From contig CABDWT010000012.1 in assembly GCA_901456055.1 (NCBI GenBank), forward strand, positions 90,367-154,366: 64,000 nt of DNA. The letters are read 5' to 3'. The notes beneath the pieces were generated by a model. It was not told the DNA's origin. It worked only from the letters and a program-made list of their open reading frames with translations, and searched no databases. This document shows, piece after piece, positions 1 to 10,655 of this stretch (position 1 is its first letter; each line of letters begins with the position of its first letter). This DNA is from Phytobacter ursingii (GTDB taxonomy: Bacteria; Pseudomonadota; Gammaproteobacteria; Enterobacterales; Enterobacteriaceae). The translations under genes and the position numbers were made by a program.

Positions 1-2246
1 TTGCCCATGAGCTGATGGCCGATCTGGAAAAAGAGACCGTTGATTATGTCGACAACTACGACGGTACGGAAAAAATCCCTGATGTAATGCCGACCAAGAT
101 CCCGAACCTGCTGGTGAACGGGTCTTCCGGTATTGCCGTCGGGATGGCGACCAATATTCCTCCGCATAACCTGACGGAAGTGATTAACGGTTGCCTGGCC
201 TATATCGAGGATGAAGACATCAGTGTTGAAGGGCTGATGGAACATATTCCAGGGCCGGACTTCCCGACCGCCGCCATTATTAATGGCCGTCGTGGTATTG
301 AAGAAGCGTACCGTACCGGACGTGGCAAAATTTATATTCGCGCCCGCGCCGAAGTGGAAGCTGACGCGAAAACGGGTCGTGAAACCATTATCGTGCATGA
401 AATTCCATATCAGGTGAACAAAGCGCGCCTGATCGAGAAAATTGCCGAGCTGGTAAAAGACAAACGCGTTGAAGGTATCAGCGCGCTGCGTGACGAGTCT
501 GATAAAGACGGGATGCGCATCGTGATTGAAATCAAACGTGACGCGGTGGGTGAGGTGGTTCTGAATAACCTGTACTCCCAGACCCAACTGCAGGTTTCCT
601 TCGGCATCAACATGGTAGCGCTGCACCATGGTCAGCCGAAGATCATGAACCTGAAAGATATTCTGTCCGCGTTCGTGCGTCACCGCCGCGAAGTGGTGAC
701 GCGTCGTACTATTTTCGAACTGCGTAAAGCGCGCGACCGTGCGCATATCCTTGAAGCGCTGGCCGTGGCGCTGGCGAATATCGATCCGATTATCGAACTG
801 ATTCGTCGTGCGCCGACCCCGGCGGAAGCGAAAGCCGGTCTGATCGCGCAGCCGTGGGATTTGGGCAACGTTTCCGCCATGCTGGAACGTGCGGGCGATA
901 ACGCCGCGCGCCCTGAATGGCTGGAGCCGGAGTTCGGGATTCGTGACGGTAAATACTACCTGACCGAACAGCAGGCACAGGCAATTCTGGATCTGCGTCT
1001 GCAGAAACTGACGGGCCTTGAGCATGAAAAACTGCTCGATGAGTACAAAGAGCTGCTGGAGCAGATCGCTGAACTGCTGCATATCCTTGGCAGCGCCGAT
1101 CGTCTGATGGAAGTGATCCGCGAAGAGCTGGAGTTAATTCGCGATCAGTTCGGTGACGAGCGTCGTACTGAGATCACGGCCAACACCGCCGACATCAACA
1201 TCGAAGATCTGATCAACGAAGAAGATGTTGTGGTCACGCTGTCGCATCAGGGCTACGTGAAATACCAGCCGCTTACTGACTACGAAGCACAACGTCGTGG
1301 CGGTAAAGGCAAGTCTGCGGCGCGGATTAAAGAAGAAGACTTTATCGATCGTCTGCTGGTGGCCAACACCCACGATACGATCCTCTGCTTCTCCAGCCGT
1401 GGTCGTCTGTACTGGATGAAAGTGTATCAGTTGCCGGAAGCGAGCCGTGGGGCGCGTGGTCGTCCGATCGTCAACCTGCTGCCGCTGGAGCCGAATGAGC
1501 GCATCACCGCCATTCTGCCGGTTCGCGAATACGAAGAGGGCGTGAGTGTCTTTATGGCGACCGCCAGCGGTACCGTGAAGAAAACCGCGCTGACCGAATT
1601 CAGCCGTCCGCGCTCTGCCGGGATCATTGCGGTTAACCTCAATGAAGGCGACGAACTGATTGGCGTCGATCTGACCTCTGGGCAGGACGAAGTCATGCTG
1701 TTCTCTGCCGCCGGTAAAGTGGTGCGCTTCAAAGAAGACGCCGTTCGCGCGATGGGGCGTACCGCAACAGGCGTTCGCGGTATCAAGCTGGCAGGCGAGG
1801 ACAAAGTCGTTTCGCTGATCATTCCACGTGGCGAAGGGGCAATCCTCACCGTGACGCAGAATGGCTACGGCAAACGTACGGCTGAAACCGAGTATCCAAC
1901 CAAATCACGTGGTACGCAGGGCGTTATTTCCATCAAGGTAACCGAACGTAACGGTTCCGTGGTGGGGGCGGTACAGGTAACTGATACCGACCAGATCATG
2001 ATGATCACTGATGCAGGTACGCTGGTGCGTACACGCGTGTCGGAAATCAGCGTGGTAGGGCGTAACACCCAAGGCGTGATTCTGATCCGTACCGCTGAGG
2101 ACGAAAACGTGGTCGGTCTGCAGCGTGTGGCCGAGCCGGTGGATGACGAAGAACTCGATTCCATTGATGGTAGCGTCGCCGAAGGAGATGATGAAATCGC
2201 TCCGGAAGTTGACGATGGTGCCGCTGACGACGACGCCGACGAGTAA
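1..2246 (+). CDS. gyrA: DNA gyrase subunit A, 5' truncated by window edge
   Basis: C-terminal ~748 residues of the DNA-cleaving and wrapping subunit of gyrase, which introduces negative supercoils with GyrB. The reading frame is open from the first full codon (base 3), so the ATG at base 15 is internal. By comparison with E. coli GyrA (875 aa) the first codon seen is near residue 131, so the catalytic Tyr122 and the quinolone-resistance region (residues 83-87) lie outside the window. The tower and coiled-coil region is followed by the C-terminal beta-pinwheel, which carries the GyrA box QRRGGKG essential for DNA wrapping. The protein ends in a strongly acidic tail rich in Asp and Glu, as in other enterics. 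A strong terminator follows 9 bases after the stop. Confidence 0.98.
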   Translation, partial: AHELMADLEKETVDYVDNYDGTEKIPDVMPTKIPNLLVNGSSGIAVGMATNIPPHNLTEVINGCLAYIEDEDISVEGLMEHIPGPDFPTAAIINGRRGIEEAYRTGRGKIYIRARAEVEADAKTGRETIIVHEIPYQVNKARLIEKIAELVKDKRVEGISALRDESDKDGMRIVIEIKRDAVGEVVLNNLYSQTQLQVSFGINMVALHHGQPKIMNLKDILSAFVRHRREVVTRRTIFELRKARDRAHILEALAVALANIDPIIELIRRAPTPAEAKAGLIAQPWDLGNVSAMLERAGDNAARPEWLEPEFGIRDGKYYLTEQQAQAILDLRLQKLTGLEHEKLLDEYKELLEQIAELLHILGSADRLMEVIREELELIRDQFGDERRTEITANTADINIEDLINEEDVVVTLSHQGYVKYQPLTDYEAQRRGGKGKSAARIKEEDFIDRLLVANTHDTILCFSSRGRLYWMKVYQLPEASRGARGRPIVNLLPLEPNERITAILPVREYEEGVSVFMATASGTVKKTALTEFSRPRSAGIIAVNLNEGDELIGVDLTSGQDEVMLFSAAGKVVRFKEDAVRAMGRTATGVRGIKLAGEDKVVSLIIPRGEGAILTVTQNGYGKRTAETEYPTKSRGTQGVISIKVTERNGSVVGAVQVTDTDQIMMITDAGTLVRTRVSEISVVGRNTQGVILIRTAEDENVVGLQRVAEPVDDEELDSIDGSVAEGDDEIAPEVDDGAADDDADE

Positions 2247-2255
2247 TCTGTGCTG

Positions 2256-2283
2256 AGGGCCGGTTTTCCGGCCCTTTCTCTTT
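2256..2283 (+). terminator. rho-independent terminator of gyrA
   Basis: Perfect 8-bp stem (2256-2263 with 2268-2275) with a TTTT loop, followed by a T-rich tract, directly after the gyrA stop codon. Confidence 0.9.
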
Positions 2284-2358
2284 GCCATTGCGGCACCGGC
2301 ATTTTACCGCTACTTTAACCTCAGTCACTTTTACACCCCATGGCGGAGTTTCCCCAGG

Positions 2359-5205
2359 TTGAAATACCTCGTCTCTTTTCGTAGCACTCTGAAAGTCTCG
2401 CGCTATCTTTTCCGCGCACTGGCTCTGGTGCTTTGGCTACTAATTGCTCTCTTTTCGGTGTTCTACATCGTCAACGCGCTGCGTGATAAAGAGTCGGAAA
2501 TACGCCAGGAGTTCAATCTCAGCGCCGATCAGGCGCAGCGGTATATTCAGCGTACTTCTGATGTCATGAAAGAGCTGAAATACATCGCGGAAAACCGTCT
2601 GACGGCAGAAAACGGTATTCTTGCTTCTCGTGGGCTGGATGCGAAAACCGATGTGCCCGATTTTCAGCCGCTATTCCCCGATTCCGACTGCTCGAAAATG
2701 GGCACCGCCTGGCGTGGTTCTCTGGAGTCCCTGGCGTGGTTTATGCGCTACTGGCGGGATAACTTCTCCGCGGCGTACGACCTGAACCGCGTATTTCTGA
2801 TTGGTAGCGAAAATCTCTGTGTGGCGGATTTTGGCCTGCGTGATGTGCCGGTCGAACGCGACGATACACTTAAAAGTCTGCATGAGCGCATTCTGAAATA
2901 CCGCAACGCGCCGCAGGATGAGCGCGGCAACAATCTCTACTGGATGAGTCAGGGGCCGCGTCCGGGTGTGGGCTATTTTTATGCGTTGACGCCGGTTTAT
3001 CTGGGTAATCGTCTGCAGGCGCTGCTGGGGACGGAACAATCCATTCGGATGGAGAATTTCTTCACACCGGGCAGCCTGCCGATGGGCGTGACCATTATTG
3101 ATGAAAGCGGGCACGCGCTGATTTCTCTGACGGGTGCGGAAAACCGTATCGAGGTGGACCCGCGCTGGCTGCAACTGCGATCCTGGTTTGGCTACACCTC
3201 AGGCTTTCATGATCTTATCCTCAAAAAGAGCCTGCCGCCTTCGCCGCTAAGTATTGTCTACTCCGTGCCGGTGGACATGGTACTTGAGCGTATTCGTATG
3301 CTGATCCTCAATGCGGTGTTGCTTAACATCCTTGTGGGGATTGCCCTGTTTACCCTGGCGCGCATGTATGAGCGGCGAATTTTTATTCCGGCGGAAACGG
3401 ACGCCCAGCGTCTGGAAGAGCACGAGCAGTTTAACCGTAAAATCGTCGCCTCGGCACCCGTGGGCATCTGTATTTTACGTACTCAGGATGGCACCAACAT
3501 TCTGAGTAATGAACTGGCGCATAACTACCTGAATATGCTTACCCATGAAGACCGCCAGCGTCTGACGCAGATTATCTGCGGACAGCAGGTGAACTTTGTG
3601 GATGTCCTGACCAGCAACAATACCAATTTGCAGATAAGTTTCGTCCACTCCCGCTATCGCAATGAAAACGTGGCCATTTGCGTACTGGTGGATGTCTCTG
3701 CGCGCGTCAAAATGGAAGAGTCGTTACAGGAGATGGCGCAGGCGGCGGAGCAGGCAAGCCAGTCAAAATCAATGTTCCTGGCCACCGTCAGCCACGAGCT
3801 GCGCACGCCGCTGTACGGCATTATTGGTAACCTCGATCTGTTGCAGACCAAAGACCTGCCGAAAGGCGTTGACCGCCTGGTAACGGCGATGAATAACTCG
3901 TCCAGTCTGCTGTTAAAAATCATTAGCGATATTCTCGATTTCTCGAAAATCGAATCTGAACAACTCAAAATTGAGCCGCGTGAGTTTTCCCCCCGTGAAG
4001 TCATGAGCCACATTACGGCCAACTATGCACCGCTGGTGGTACGCAAGCAGCTCGGCCTGTACTGTTTTATCGAGCCGGATGTGCCCGCCACGCTGAACGG
4101 CGATCCGATGCGTCTGCAGCAGGTCATCTCCAACCTGCTGAGCAACGCGATCAAATTCACCGATATAGGCTGCATTATTCTCCATGTCCGTCGGGATGAG
4201 TACTATCTGAGTATTCGCGTGCGCGATACCGGCGTAGGGATCCCGGGCAAAGAAGTGGTGCGGCTGTTTGATCCCTTCTTCCAGGTCGGCACCGGGGTGC
4301 AACGTAACTTCCAGGGGACCGGGCTGGGGCTGGCAATTTGCGAAAAACTGATCAGCATGATGGACGGCGATATTAGCGTCGATACCGAACCGGGCATGGG
4401 CAGCCAGTTTACTATCCGTATTCCGCTGTATGACGCCGTTGAGCTTGCGCCAGCGGATGTTGATGGGCTGGCGAATACCTGTTGCTGGCTGGCGGTACGC
4501 AATGCGTTTCTTAACAGTTATCTGGAAACCTTGCTGGCGCATAACGGTATTCAGGCCCAGCGCTATGATGGCCGCCCGTTGGGAGCAAGCGACACCTTTA
4601 TTACAGATGATGAGTTTCCGACCTCCTGGAGCGGGCGTGCCGCCGTCCTGTTCTGCCGTCGCCATATAGGTGTTCCGCTGGAGCGCGCGCCAAATGAATG
4701 GCTGGTCAGTGTGGCATCGCCGCATGACCTGATTGCGATCCTTGGGCGTATTCACCGTGTTGAGGTGGTGGTGCCGGAAGTCACTGCTGCGCTGCCGCCG
4801 CCGGGCGCAACCGAGGCGCGAAATGACGACATGATGATTCTGGTTGTTGACGATCACCCCATTAACCGCCGTCTGCTGGCGGATCAGCTTGGCTCGCTGG
4901 GGTATCAATGTAAAACGGCTAATGACGGCGTAGATGCCCTGAATGTCCTCAGTAAGAACGCCATCGATATTGTGCTGAGCGACGTTAACATGCCGAATAT
5001 GGACGGTTATCGCCTGACGCAACGTATCCGCGAGTTGGGGATGACCCTGCCGGTTATCGGCGTGACGGCGAATGCGCTGGCGGAAGAGAAGCAGCGTTGT
5101 CTTGAATCGGGGATGGATAGCTGCCTGTCGAAACCGGTCACGCTGGATGTGCTGAAACAGACACTGGCGCTTTATAGCGCGCGAGTAAGAAAAGAGCGGC
5201 GATAA
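2359..5205 (+). CDS. rcsC: Rcs phosphorelay hybrid sensor kinase RcsC
   Basis: Inner-membrane hybrid histidine kinase that starts the Rcs envelope-stress phosphorelay, passing phosphate to RcsD and then RcsB. The 948 aa match E. coli RcsC (949) in length and order: membrane segment at ~20-40, periplasmic domain to ~310, second membrane segment at ~313-333, PAS-like linker, HisKA with the phospho-accepting His479 in VSHELRTP, an HATPase domain with DTGVGIP and GTGLGLAI, the RcsC ABL linker, and a receiver domain with Asp875 in SDVNMPNMDG. The start is TTG, not ATG, with GGAG at 2345-2348 ten bases upstream, and the first residues MKYL match the family. The gene converges on rcsB across a shared hairpin. 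The ABL linker (~700-820) is the least conserved part compared with E. coli as I remember it. Confidence 0.97.
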   Translation: MKYLVSFRSTLKVSRYLFRALALVLWLLIALFSVFYIVNALRDKESEIRQEFNLSADQAQRYIQRTSDVMKELKYIAENRLTAENGILASRGLDAKTDVPDFQPLFPDSDCSKMGTAWRGSLESLAWFMRYWRDNFSAAYDLNRVFLIGSENLCVADFGLRDVPVERDDTLKSLHERILKYRNAPQDERGNNLYWMSQGPRPGVGYFYALTPVYLGNRLQALLGTEQSIRMENFFTPGSLPMGVTIIDESGHALISLTGAENRIEVDPRWLQLRSWFGYTSGFHDLILKKSLPPSPLSIVYSVPVDMVLERIRMLILNAVLLNILVGIALFTLARMYERRIFIPAETDAQRLEEHEQFNRKIVASAPVGICILRTQDGTNILSNELAHNYLNMLTHEDRQRLTQIICGQQVNFVDVLTSNNTNLQISFVHSRYRNENVAICVLVDVSARVKMEESLQEMAQAAEQASQSKSMFLATVSHELRTPLYGIIGNLDLLQTKDLPKGVDRLVTAMNNSSSLLLKIISDILDFSKIESEQLKIEPREFSPREVMSHITANYAPLVVRKQLGLYCFIEPDVPATLNGDPMRLQQVISNLLSNAIKFTDIGCIILHVRRDEYYLSIRVRDTGVGIPGKEVVRLFDPFFQVGTGVQRNFQGTGLGLAICEKLISMMDGDISVDTEPGMGSQFTIRIPLYDAVELAPADVDGLANTCCWLAVRNAFLNSYLETLLAHNGIQAQRYDGRPLGASDTFITDDEFPTSWSGRAAVLFCRRHIGVPLERAPNEWLVSVASPHDLIAILGRIHRVEVVVPEVTAALPPPGATEARNDDMMILVVDDHPINRRLLADQLGSLGYQCKTANDGVDALNVLSKNAIDIVLSDVNMPNMDGYRLTQRIRELGMTLPVIGVTANALAEEKQRCLESGMDSCLSKPVTLDVLKQTLALYSARVRKERR

Positions 5206-5208
5206 AAA

Positions 5209-5235
5209 CAAACCCCGGCGGGAGCCGGGGTAGTC
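5209..5235. terminator. bidirectional terminator between rcsC and rcsB
   Basis: A 7-bp GC stem (5213-5219 with 5224-5230) with a GGGA loop sits between the two convergent genes. The A-rich tract at 5204-5212 becomes a U tract for rcsB transcripts, so the hairpin works best for the minus strand. Confidence 0.8.
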
Positions 5236-5239
5236 GAGA

Positions 5240-5890
5240 TTACTCTTTCTCGGTCTGGGTCAGGGTGACTGAGGAAAGATAATTCAGCAGGGCGATATCG
5301 TTATCAACACCCAGTTTCATCATGGCTGATTTCTTCTGGCTACTGATCGTTTTGATACTGCGGTTCAGTTTCTTGGCGATTTCGGTGACCAGAAAACCTT
5401 CGGCAAACAGACGCAATACTTCACTCTCTTTCGGTGACAGACGTTTATCGCCATAGCCGCCAGCGCTGATTTTTTCCAGCAGACGGGAAACGCTTTCCGG
5501 GGTAAATTTCTTCCCTTTCTGTAATGCCGCCAGCGCTTTCGGCAGGTCGGTTGGCGCGCCCTGTTTCAGCACGATCCCTTCAATATCCAGATCCAGCACG
5601 GCGCTCAGGATAGCCGGATTGTTGTTCATTGTCAGAACAATGATCGACAGGTTAGGGAAATGGCGTTTGATGTATTTAATCAGCGTGATGCCATCACCGT
5701 ATTTATCGCCTGGCATTGACAGATCGGTGATAAGAACATTGGCCTCAAGTTTCGGCAGATTATTGATAAGTGCTGTGGAGTCTTCGAATTCACCGACTAC
5801 ATTAACCCATTCGATTTGTTCAAGTGATTTACGAATACCGAACAGTACAATCGGATGGTCATCGGCAATAATTACGTTCATATTGTTCAT
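5240..5890 (-). CDS. rcsB: Rcs response regulator RcsB
   Basis: DNA-binding response regulator of the Rcs phosphorelay. It controls capsule, motility, cell-division and small-RNA genes, alone or as heterodimers with RcsA and other auxiliaries. The 216 aa comprise an N-terminal receiver domain with acidic pocket Asp10/Asp11 and phospho-acceptor Asp56 in LITDLSMP, then a LuxR-type HTH at ~145-205. The frame stays open 15 codons upstream, but the ATG at 5888-5890 gives the conserved MNNMNVIIAD start and the family length. It lies 16 bases downstream of rcsD in the same direction. In E. coli a promoter inside the 3' end of rcsD also drives rcsB, and that could apply here. The last six residues differ from the E. 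coli ending. Confidence 0.98.
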   Translation of the reverse strand: MNNMNVIIADDHPIVLFGIRKSLEQIEWVNVVGEFEDSTALINNLPKLEANVLITDLSMPGDKYGDGITLIKYIKRHFPNLSIIVLTMNNNPAILSAVLDLDIEGIVLKQGAPTDLPKALAALQKGKKFTPESVSRLLEKISAGGYGDKRLSPKESEVLRLFAEGFLVTEIAKKLNRSIKTISSQKKSAMMKLGVDNDIALLNYLSSVTLTQTEKE

Positions 5891-5906
5891 GTATTGGGCT
5901 ACCTTG

Positions 5907-8576
5907 CTACAGCAAGCTCTTGACGTAAGCGTCAATGTCGCTGATGTAATTTTCTATGCCTGGAACATCCTTCTCACGAATTAAATGCTCCAGCGTTTCA
6001 CATAACTGCTTACCAGGAACCAGATTAAGCATGGCAAACACCCCTTTCAGGCGGTGTGATGTCTGAGCCAGTGCAGCGAAATCGCTTGTCGCCGATTCAG
6101 TATACAACCTCTTAACATCATCCGGTACTGTGTCGACAAACAGCGCATAATAACCGCTGGCATGGAGCTCGGCATTTTCATCGCCCCCCAATGGCGACTC
6201 CATAACGTCTTCCTGTGCCAGTTGCTCTTCTATAAGTTGCAATATGGCTTCCTGCATTGCATTACTCATATTAAAGTTGACGCGCAATTGTCCGGGGCCA
6301 ATTTTCCGCACGCCGACCTCATCATCGCTTAAAAGCAAGCCCGAGGATGTAAGATTAGACGGATTATCTGTTAAAAACAGGTCATACTCTTGACTTAACA
6401 GTCTTTCATCCGGCGAGATACAGCTTGCCCCCCAGTTTTCGAGCTGTCGAACCACGATATTACGGATTTCGCTGGAGGTGATATCAATCATGGCGACCAC
6501 GTCGTCCAGCAATTTCTCCTCTGCTTCCTCATGCTGAGCGCGCACTGCCATTTTCACATGTAGCGAATAACGAGTGCCCAGTTCTTCCCGCGCTTTGATA
6601 TTTAAATGGCCACCGAGTTTTCTTGCCAGCTGATCGCACAGCCAGAAGGTGAGGGCATTGGCTTTACCATACTGATCGCTCTGGGTGGAATTAAGGAAGG
6701 GGAAGTGCAGGTTATCTATCTCGCTGTTGCTTACGCCATTGCCGGTGTCCAGAATGCGGAAGGTCAGGCGATCTTCCGCTGATTCGTCCATACTCACCTC
6801 AAGGGTGATTTTGCCAATCTGAGTCGTCGTCACCGCGTACTGGATCAACAGCAATAAAATGCGAAGCAGGGCATCGCGATCGCCATGACGCTCCTCTTTC
6901 GCATGCAGGTGGTTATTGATCAGGAGTTGTAGTCCTTTACGTTTAATAACAGGCAGTACCTGCGGCACCACTTCATCAATCAGATCCTGAATGGAAAACA
7001 GCGTGGATTGTCCTTTCCAGCTGTCGTTTTCCAGCATGTTCGCCAGTTGAATCTCGTCCACCAGTCTCGCCAGCGTTTCGGCATGATCGGCAAGCTGGTT
7101 CCCCTCTTTGTCACCCAGGGCTGCGGCCTCTCCTGCCAGGGCTTTGACGGGGTGCTTGAGCGCGTCGGCAATGTTTTGCATGAATGCTGCGCGACCTTGC
7201 TGGTTTTTCTCGTACAGACGCTGCGCCTGTTTGAGCTTTTTATTCACCAGCACCTCTCGGTCCTGATCGCGGATGATGAAGATTTGCGTGCGTGAGGCCA
7301 CCTGGCTGCGGAACTGGCGAATTTCATATAATTCGTTATTGATAGTGGCCTGAATCACCCCCTGGTGCTGATCGGCCATGGCGGTGATATTTTGCAAGTT
7401 GAGATGCGGTAGCAAATGATCGGCGATTTTATTACTCAACACCGTGCGGTTGGCTTCCTGATCATGTACCAGCAAGCCTAACGGCAGCAGAGAAACGATC
7501 TCTTCGTTAAACGCGCGCATGATGCGCAGCTCATTACTGTTCCCCGTGGGGGCCAGCCCGTCGCTCTGACGGCCCGGCTGATGGCGGAACGTGGTGTAGC
7601 CAAACAGCGCCAGCGCCAGCAGACCAATATTCAACAACAGCGGTAACAGAATATTCTGCAAGGTCTCCAGCAGCAGCGTGCCAAACGGCACCTGCCAGAC
7701 CAGACGCAAGCCGGTGGAGTTGAGCGAAGAGGCAATTTCGATTTTCGAACTATTGAAATTGATGGTCACGCTGTCTGCGCTCTCTTTATCGGTGGAGCGC
7801 AGATTATTTTGCGCGTTATCCGTATCGAGACGGAAGCTGTCCAGCGACATGCCTGGCGGGATCAAATCATTAATCGGCAAATCGAATGCGACAACCGTTG
7901 CCAGATGACCGGGCTGGTTAAAGGTGGTGCGCAGGGTGAAATAATGACCGTTCTGCCAGGCAAGGCGACGCAGGGCGGAGAAGCTCTCGCGTTCGTCCAG
8001 CGCGTTAGCCTGCTGCAACATTTCCGCGCGGCGTGAATCGACAATACCGCCAATAGTGGACTCTTTAAATCCGGAGGAGAGATCTTTGAGTGGCAGTGTC
8101 GAGATCAGGATCATGCTGTTGTCCTGACCATTCAGGTAATACATCGACCAGGGAACGGTCTCCGCGCCCCAGAGGGTATCCAGATACGTGGAGATTCGCT
8201 GCGTCATTTCCAGCGTCGAGCTGTCATGGGAGCCGAAGATCAGCGCTTCCGTTTTGCGTCGAGGCTTTTCCAGATAGTAAACGTCCTGCTTAAGACGGGT
8301 TTCCTGTAAACCATCACTGGCGTTTCCCGAGGTCGCTGCCGCGATGTTGTCATAAATTTGCCAGGTCGCGTAGCGCCAGGTATCAATGCGCTTGTGCATT
8401 GCGTGAGTGATATCGACAACCTGATAGCTCTTATCTTTTAGCCAGGCATTAACGGCGCTTTGTATCATCACGCCCATCGTAACCAGCAGGACAATGATCA
8501 ATAGAAGAAAGAAACGGGTAAGGTTGCCCGGCATCAGCGAAAATTTTCCTGGGGTCATGGTGTCCGATTGACTCAT
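5907..8576 (-). CDS. rcsD: Rcs phosphotransfer intermediate RcsD
   Basis: Inner-membrane phosphotransfer protein that relays phosphate from the RcsC receiver domain to RcsB, and the contact point for IgaA. It has 889 aa against 890 in E. coli. Membrane segments are at ~20-42 and ~308-328 around a periplasmic sensor domain. A degenerate kinase-like region with no catalytic histidine follows, then the ABL domain, then a C-terminal HPt domain with the phosphorylated His841 in SHRLKG (E. coli His842). It is the first gene of the rcsD-rcsB operon, divergent from micF-ompC. The first ATG (8574-8576) fits the family N-terminus. Confidence 0.97.
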   Translation of the reverse strand: MSQSDTMTPGKFSLMPGNLTRFFLLLIIVLLVTMGVMIQSAVNAWLKDKSYQVVDITHAMHKRIDTWRYATWQIYDNIAAATSGNASDGLQETRLKQDVYYLEKPRRKTEALIFGSHDSSTLEMTQRISTYLDTLWGAETVPWSMYYLNGQDNSMILISTLPLKDLSSGFKESTIGGIVDSRRAEMLQQANALDERESFSALRRLAWQNGHYFTLRTTFNQPGHLATVVAFDLPINDLIPPGMSLDSFRLDTDNAQNNLRSTDKESADSVTINFNSSKIEIASSLNSTGLRLVWQVPFGTLLLETLQNILLPLLLNIGLLALALFGYTTFRHQPGRQSDGLAPTGNSNELRIMRAFNEEIVSLLPLGLLVHDQEANRTVLSNKIADHLLPHLNLQNITAMADQHQGVIQATINNELYEIRQFRSQVASRTQIFIIRDQDREVLVNKKLKQAQRLYEKNQQGRAAFMQNIADALKHPVKALAGEAAALGDKEGNQLADHAETLARLVDEIQLANMLENDSWKGQSTLFSIQDLIDEVVPQVLPVIKRKGLQLLINNHLHAKEERHGDRDALLRILLLLIQYAVTTTQIGKITLEVSMDESAEDRLTFRILDTGNGVSNSEIDNLHFPFLNSTQSDQYGKANALTFWLCDQLARKLGGHLNIKAREELGTRYSLHVKMAVRAQHEEAEEKLLDDVVAMIDITSSEIRNIVVRQLENWGASCISPDERLLSQEYDLFLTDNPSNLTSSGLLLSDDEVGVRKIGPGQLRVNFNMSNAMQEAILQLIEEQLAQEDVMESPLGGDENAELHASGYYALFVDTVPDDVKRLYTESATSDFAALAQTSHRLKGVFAMLNLVPGKQLCETLEHLIREKDVPGIENYISDIDAYVKSLL

Positions 8577-9000
8577 TCGTGTGTGTAACCCGTAATGACA
8601 ACACTGCAGAAGACGGCTCAGCGTCTGCGCTGAGACTCTGTTGCTGCCATGCCGTAAGAACCTGCCAGTAATGACGGCGGTCTTGTCGGTGTGATGTTGC
8701 AGAGCTGTGTACAGCAGGCAGTATATCGGGTAATGAATGAATTTCCAGACTCTCGTTCGCGCAAATGTCCTGATGAGGAACGAAAAAAAACGCGCATAAG
8801 CCAGACGCTAAAAAATGTACAATTAATGCGTTTCTGTACAAATATTTACCGCTTCGCTGATAAAAATCGCACGAATTAACAAGAAAATAAGAATAGGATT
8901 ATCTTTGTGTGACTTTTTTGGCACGGATATTGTTTACTTAATAGTCATTAAGGATTTTATGTGATTAGCACGCAATAAATGCTTTTACGTAAAGAAAGGT
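8577..9000. other. rcsD upstream region, no gene seen
   Basis: AT-rich DNA between the rcsD start and the micF terminator. It should hold the rcsD promoter, but I could not identify one with confidence. Short open frames here lack ribosome-binding sites and recognisable products. Confidence 0.5.
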
Positions 9001-9094
9001 AAAAAAAAACCGAATGCCAGGCATTCGGTCCTAATAGGGGTAAACAGACATTCAGAATCGAATGACGGTAATAAATAAAGTTAATGATGATAGC
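9001..9094 (-). ncRNA. micF: MicF antisense RNA
   Basis: Hfq-dependent small RNA that pairs with the ompF mRNA leader and blocks its translation. Its 5' end begins GCTATCATCATTAACTTTAT, the ompF-pairing segment, as in E. coli. The 3' end is a hairpin (9010-9018 with 9020-9028) followed by nine U residues. A perfect TATAAT box in the minus orientation covers 9104-9099, just upstream of the inferred 5' end at 9094. The position divergent from ompC matches E. coli and Salmonella. Confidence 0.95.
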
Positions 9095-9251
9095 GAGGAT
9101 TATATTAGTGCCGAATTAATTTATTGGTTTTGCAATCAGTGCTAAAAACATATAAATCATATAACTTGTTGTTTTTATTGGTTCTTAAATTATATTTTGA
9201 TTATTTGTGCTTTATTCTTTAGCTATTTGTGCTAAAAAAAGTTCCCCGGAA

Positions 9252-9310
9252 TTTACAAATTGAAACATCTATAATGAAATATGAAACATCTTCAAAGTTT
9301 TCGTATCATA
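9252..9310 (+). promoter_or_regulatory. OmpR binding sites upstream of ompC
   Basis: Three consecutive ~20-bp boxes (about 9252-9271, 9271-9290, 9291-9310) resemble the C1-C2-C3 OmpR sites of E. coli ompC. The motif TGAAACATCT occurs in the first, and a close copy in the second. They lie between divergent micF and ompC and probably serve both. Their identity rests on similarity to the known ompC promoter. Confidence 0.75.
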
Positions 9311-9321
9311 TTCTTATTGGA

Positions 9322-9327
9322 TTATTC
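9322..9327 (+). promoter_or_regulatory. ompC promoter -10 element
   Basis: TATTCT, with the surrounding GGATTATTCTGTATTTTT matching the E. coli ompC promoter as I remember it. It is followed by an untranslated leader of ~90 bases with a GAGGG ribosome-binding site before the ATG at 9421. Confidence 0.6.
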
Positions 9328-9420
9328 TGTATTTTTAAGGAGAATGAACTTGCAGGCTGATTAATAGGATTAATCAGTGAGCGGTGGCTATAAAAATGCA
9401 TATAACCGAGGGTTAATAAC

Positions 9421-10542
9421 ATGAAAGTTAAAGTACTGTCCCTCCTGGTACCAGCACTGCTGGTAGCGGGCGCAGCGAATGCAGCGGAAGTTTATAATAA
9501 AAACGGCAACAAATTAGATTTGTACGGTAAAGTCGACGGTCTGCATTATTTCTCCGATGATAAAGGTGCTGATGGCGATCAGACTTACGTTCGTTTCGGC
9601 TTCAAAGGTGAAACCCAGGTCAACGACCAGATCACCGGTTACGGCCAGTGGGAATACAACGTTCAGGCAAACAGCACTGAAGGCGCAAGCGATCAGGCAT
9701 GGACGCGTCTGGCGTTCGCGGGTCTGCGTGTCGGCGATGCGGGTTCTTTCGACTATGGTCGTAACTACGGCGTGATCTATGACGTAACGTCCTGGACTGA
9801 CGTCCTGCCTGAGTTTGGTGGCGATACCTACGGCGCTGACAACTTCATGCAATCCCGTGCTAACGGCGTTGCAACTTACCGTAACACTGACTTCTTCGGT
9901 CTGGTTGATGGCCTGAACTTTGCTCTGCAGTATCAGGGTAAAAACGGCAGCATCAGCGGTGAAAACACTACCGGTCGTAGCACTCTGAAACAGAACGGCG
10001 ACGGCTTCGGCGCATCTCTGACCTATGATCTGGGCGCTGGCTTTAGCGCAGGCGCTGCAATGTCTACCTCTAAACGTACTGCTGACCAGAATGCGGCTGG
10101 CGTTTATGGCAGCGGTGACAATGCAGACGTGTATAGCGGTGGTCTGAAATATGACGCCAACAACATCTACCTGGCGGCGCAGTACACCCAGACCTACAAT
10201 GCAACCCGTTTCGGTAACTCTCAGAGCACCAGCACCGTTTATGGCTTTGCTAACAAAGCGCAAAACTTTGAAGTGGTTGCGCAGTACCAGTTCGACTTCG
10301 GTCTGCGTCCGTCCGTGGCTTACCTGCAATCCAAAGGTAAAGATGTTACCAACGGCACCACTGATTTCGGCGACCAGGATCTGCTGAAATATGTTGATGT
10401 TGGCGCGACTTACTACTTCAACAAAAACATGTCCACCTATGTTGATTACAAAATCAACCTGCTGGATGACAACACTTTCACTCGTCAGGCTGGTATCAGC
10501 ACCGACAACATTGTTGCCCTGGGCCTGGTTTACCAGTTCTAA
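9421..10542 (+). CDS. ompC: outer-membrane porin OmpC
   Basis: Trimeric general porin for passive diffusion of small hydrophilic solutes. The 373 aa include a 21-residue signal peptide (cleavage after ANA) and mature [10 protein letters not shown]. The protein follows the 16-strand beta-barrel pattern and ends in the BAM-recognised YQF terminal Phe. The loop 3 region carries the conserved PEFGGD constriction motif. Surface loops differ in sequence from E. coli OmpC, as expected for phage- and antibody-exposed parts. Its position beside micF and behind OmpR boxes supports OmpC rather than another porin. A strong terminator follows. Confidence 0.97.
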   Translation: MKVKVLSLLVPALLVAGAANAAEVYNKNGNKLDLYGKVDGLHYFSDDKGADGDQTYVRFGFKGETQVNDQITGYGQWEYNVQANSTEGASDQAWTRLAFAGLRVGDAGSFDYGRNYGVIYDVTSWTDVLPEFGGDTYGADNFMQSRANGVATYRNTDFFGLVDGLNFALQYQGKNGSISGENTTGRSTLKQNGDGFGASLTYDLGAGFSAGAAMSTSKRTADQNAAGVYGSGDNADVYSGGLKYDANNIYLAAQYTQTYNATRFGNSQSTSTVYGFANKAQNFEVVAQYQFDFGLRPSVAYLQSKGKDVTNGTTDFGDQDLLKYVDVGATYYFNKNMSTYVDYKINLLDDNTFTRQAGISTDNIVALGLVYQF

Positions 10543-10557
10543 GCAGCAATTCTCGAC

Positions 10558-10583
10558 AAAGGGGCCATCTGGCCCCTTTTTTT
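10558..10583 (+). terminator. ompC terminator
   Basis: GC-rich stem (AAAGGGGCCA with TGGCCCCTTT) and a short loop followed by a T run, just after the ompC stop. Confidence 0.92.
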
Positions 10584-10655
10584 ATGGCTTAAATCCATCT
10601 CATCACCGGTGAATATGGTGTACTCTTGCGGCGCAAAACGGATAGGGAAAAGACG

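Noticed and set aside
3913-5211. 432-codon antisense frame over rcsC
   Set aside because: It is a shadow of the conserved rcsC coding strand with no ribosome-binding site and no recognisable domain.
9514-10329. 271-codon antisense frame over ompC
   Set aside because: Caused by codon use of the porin; no known protein features.
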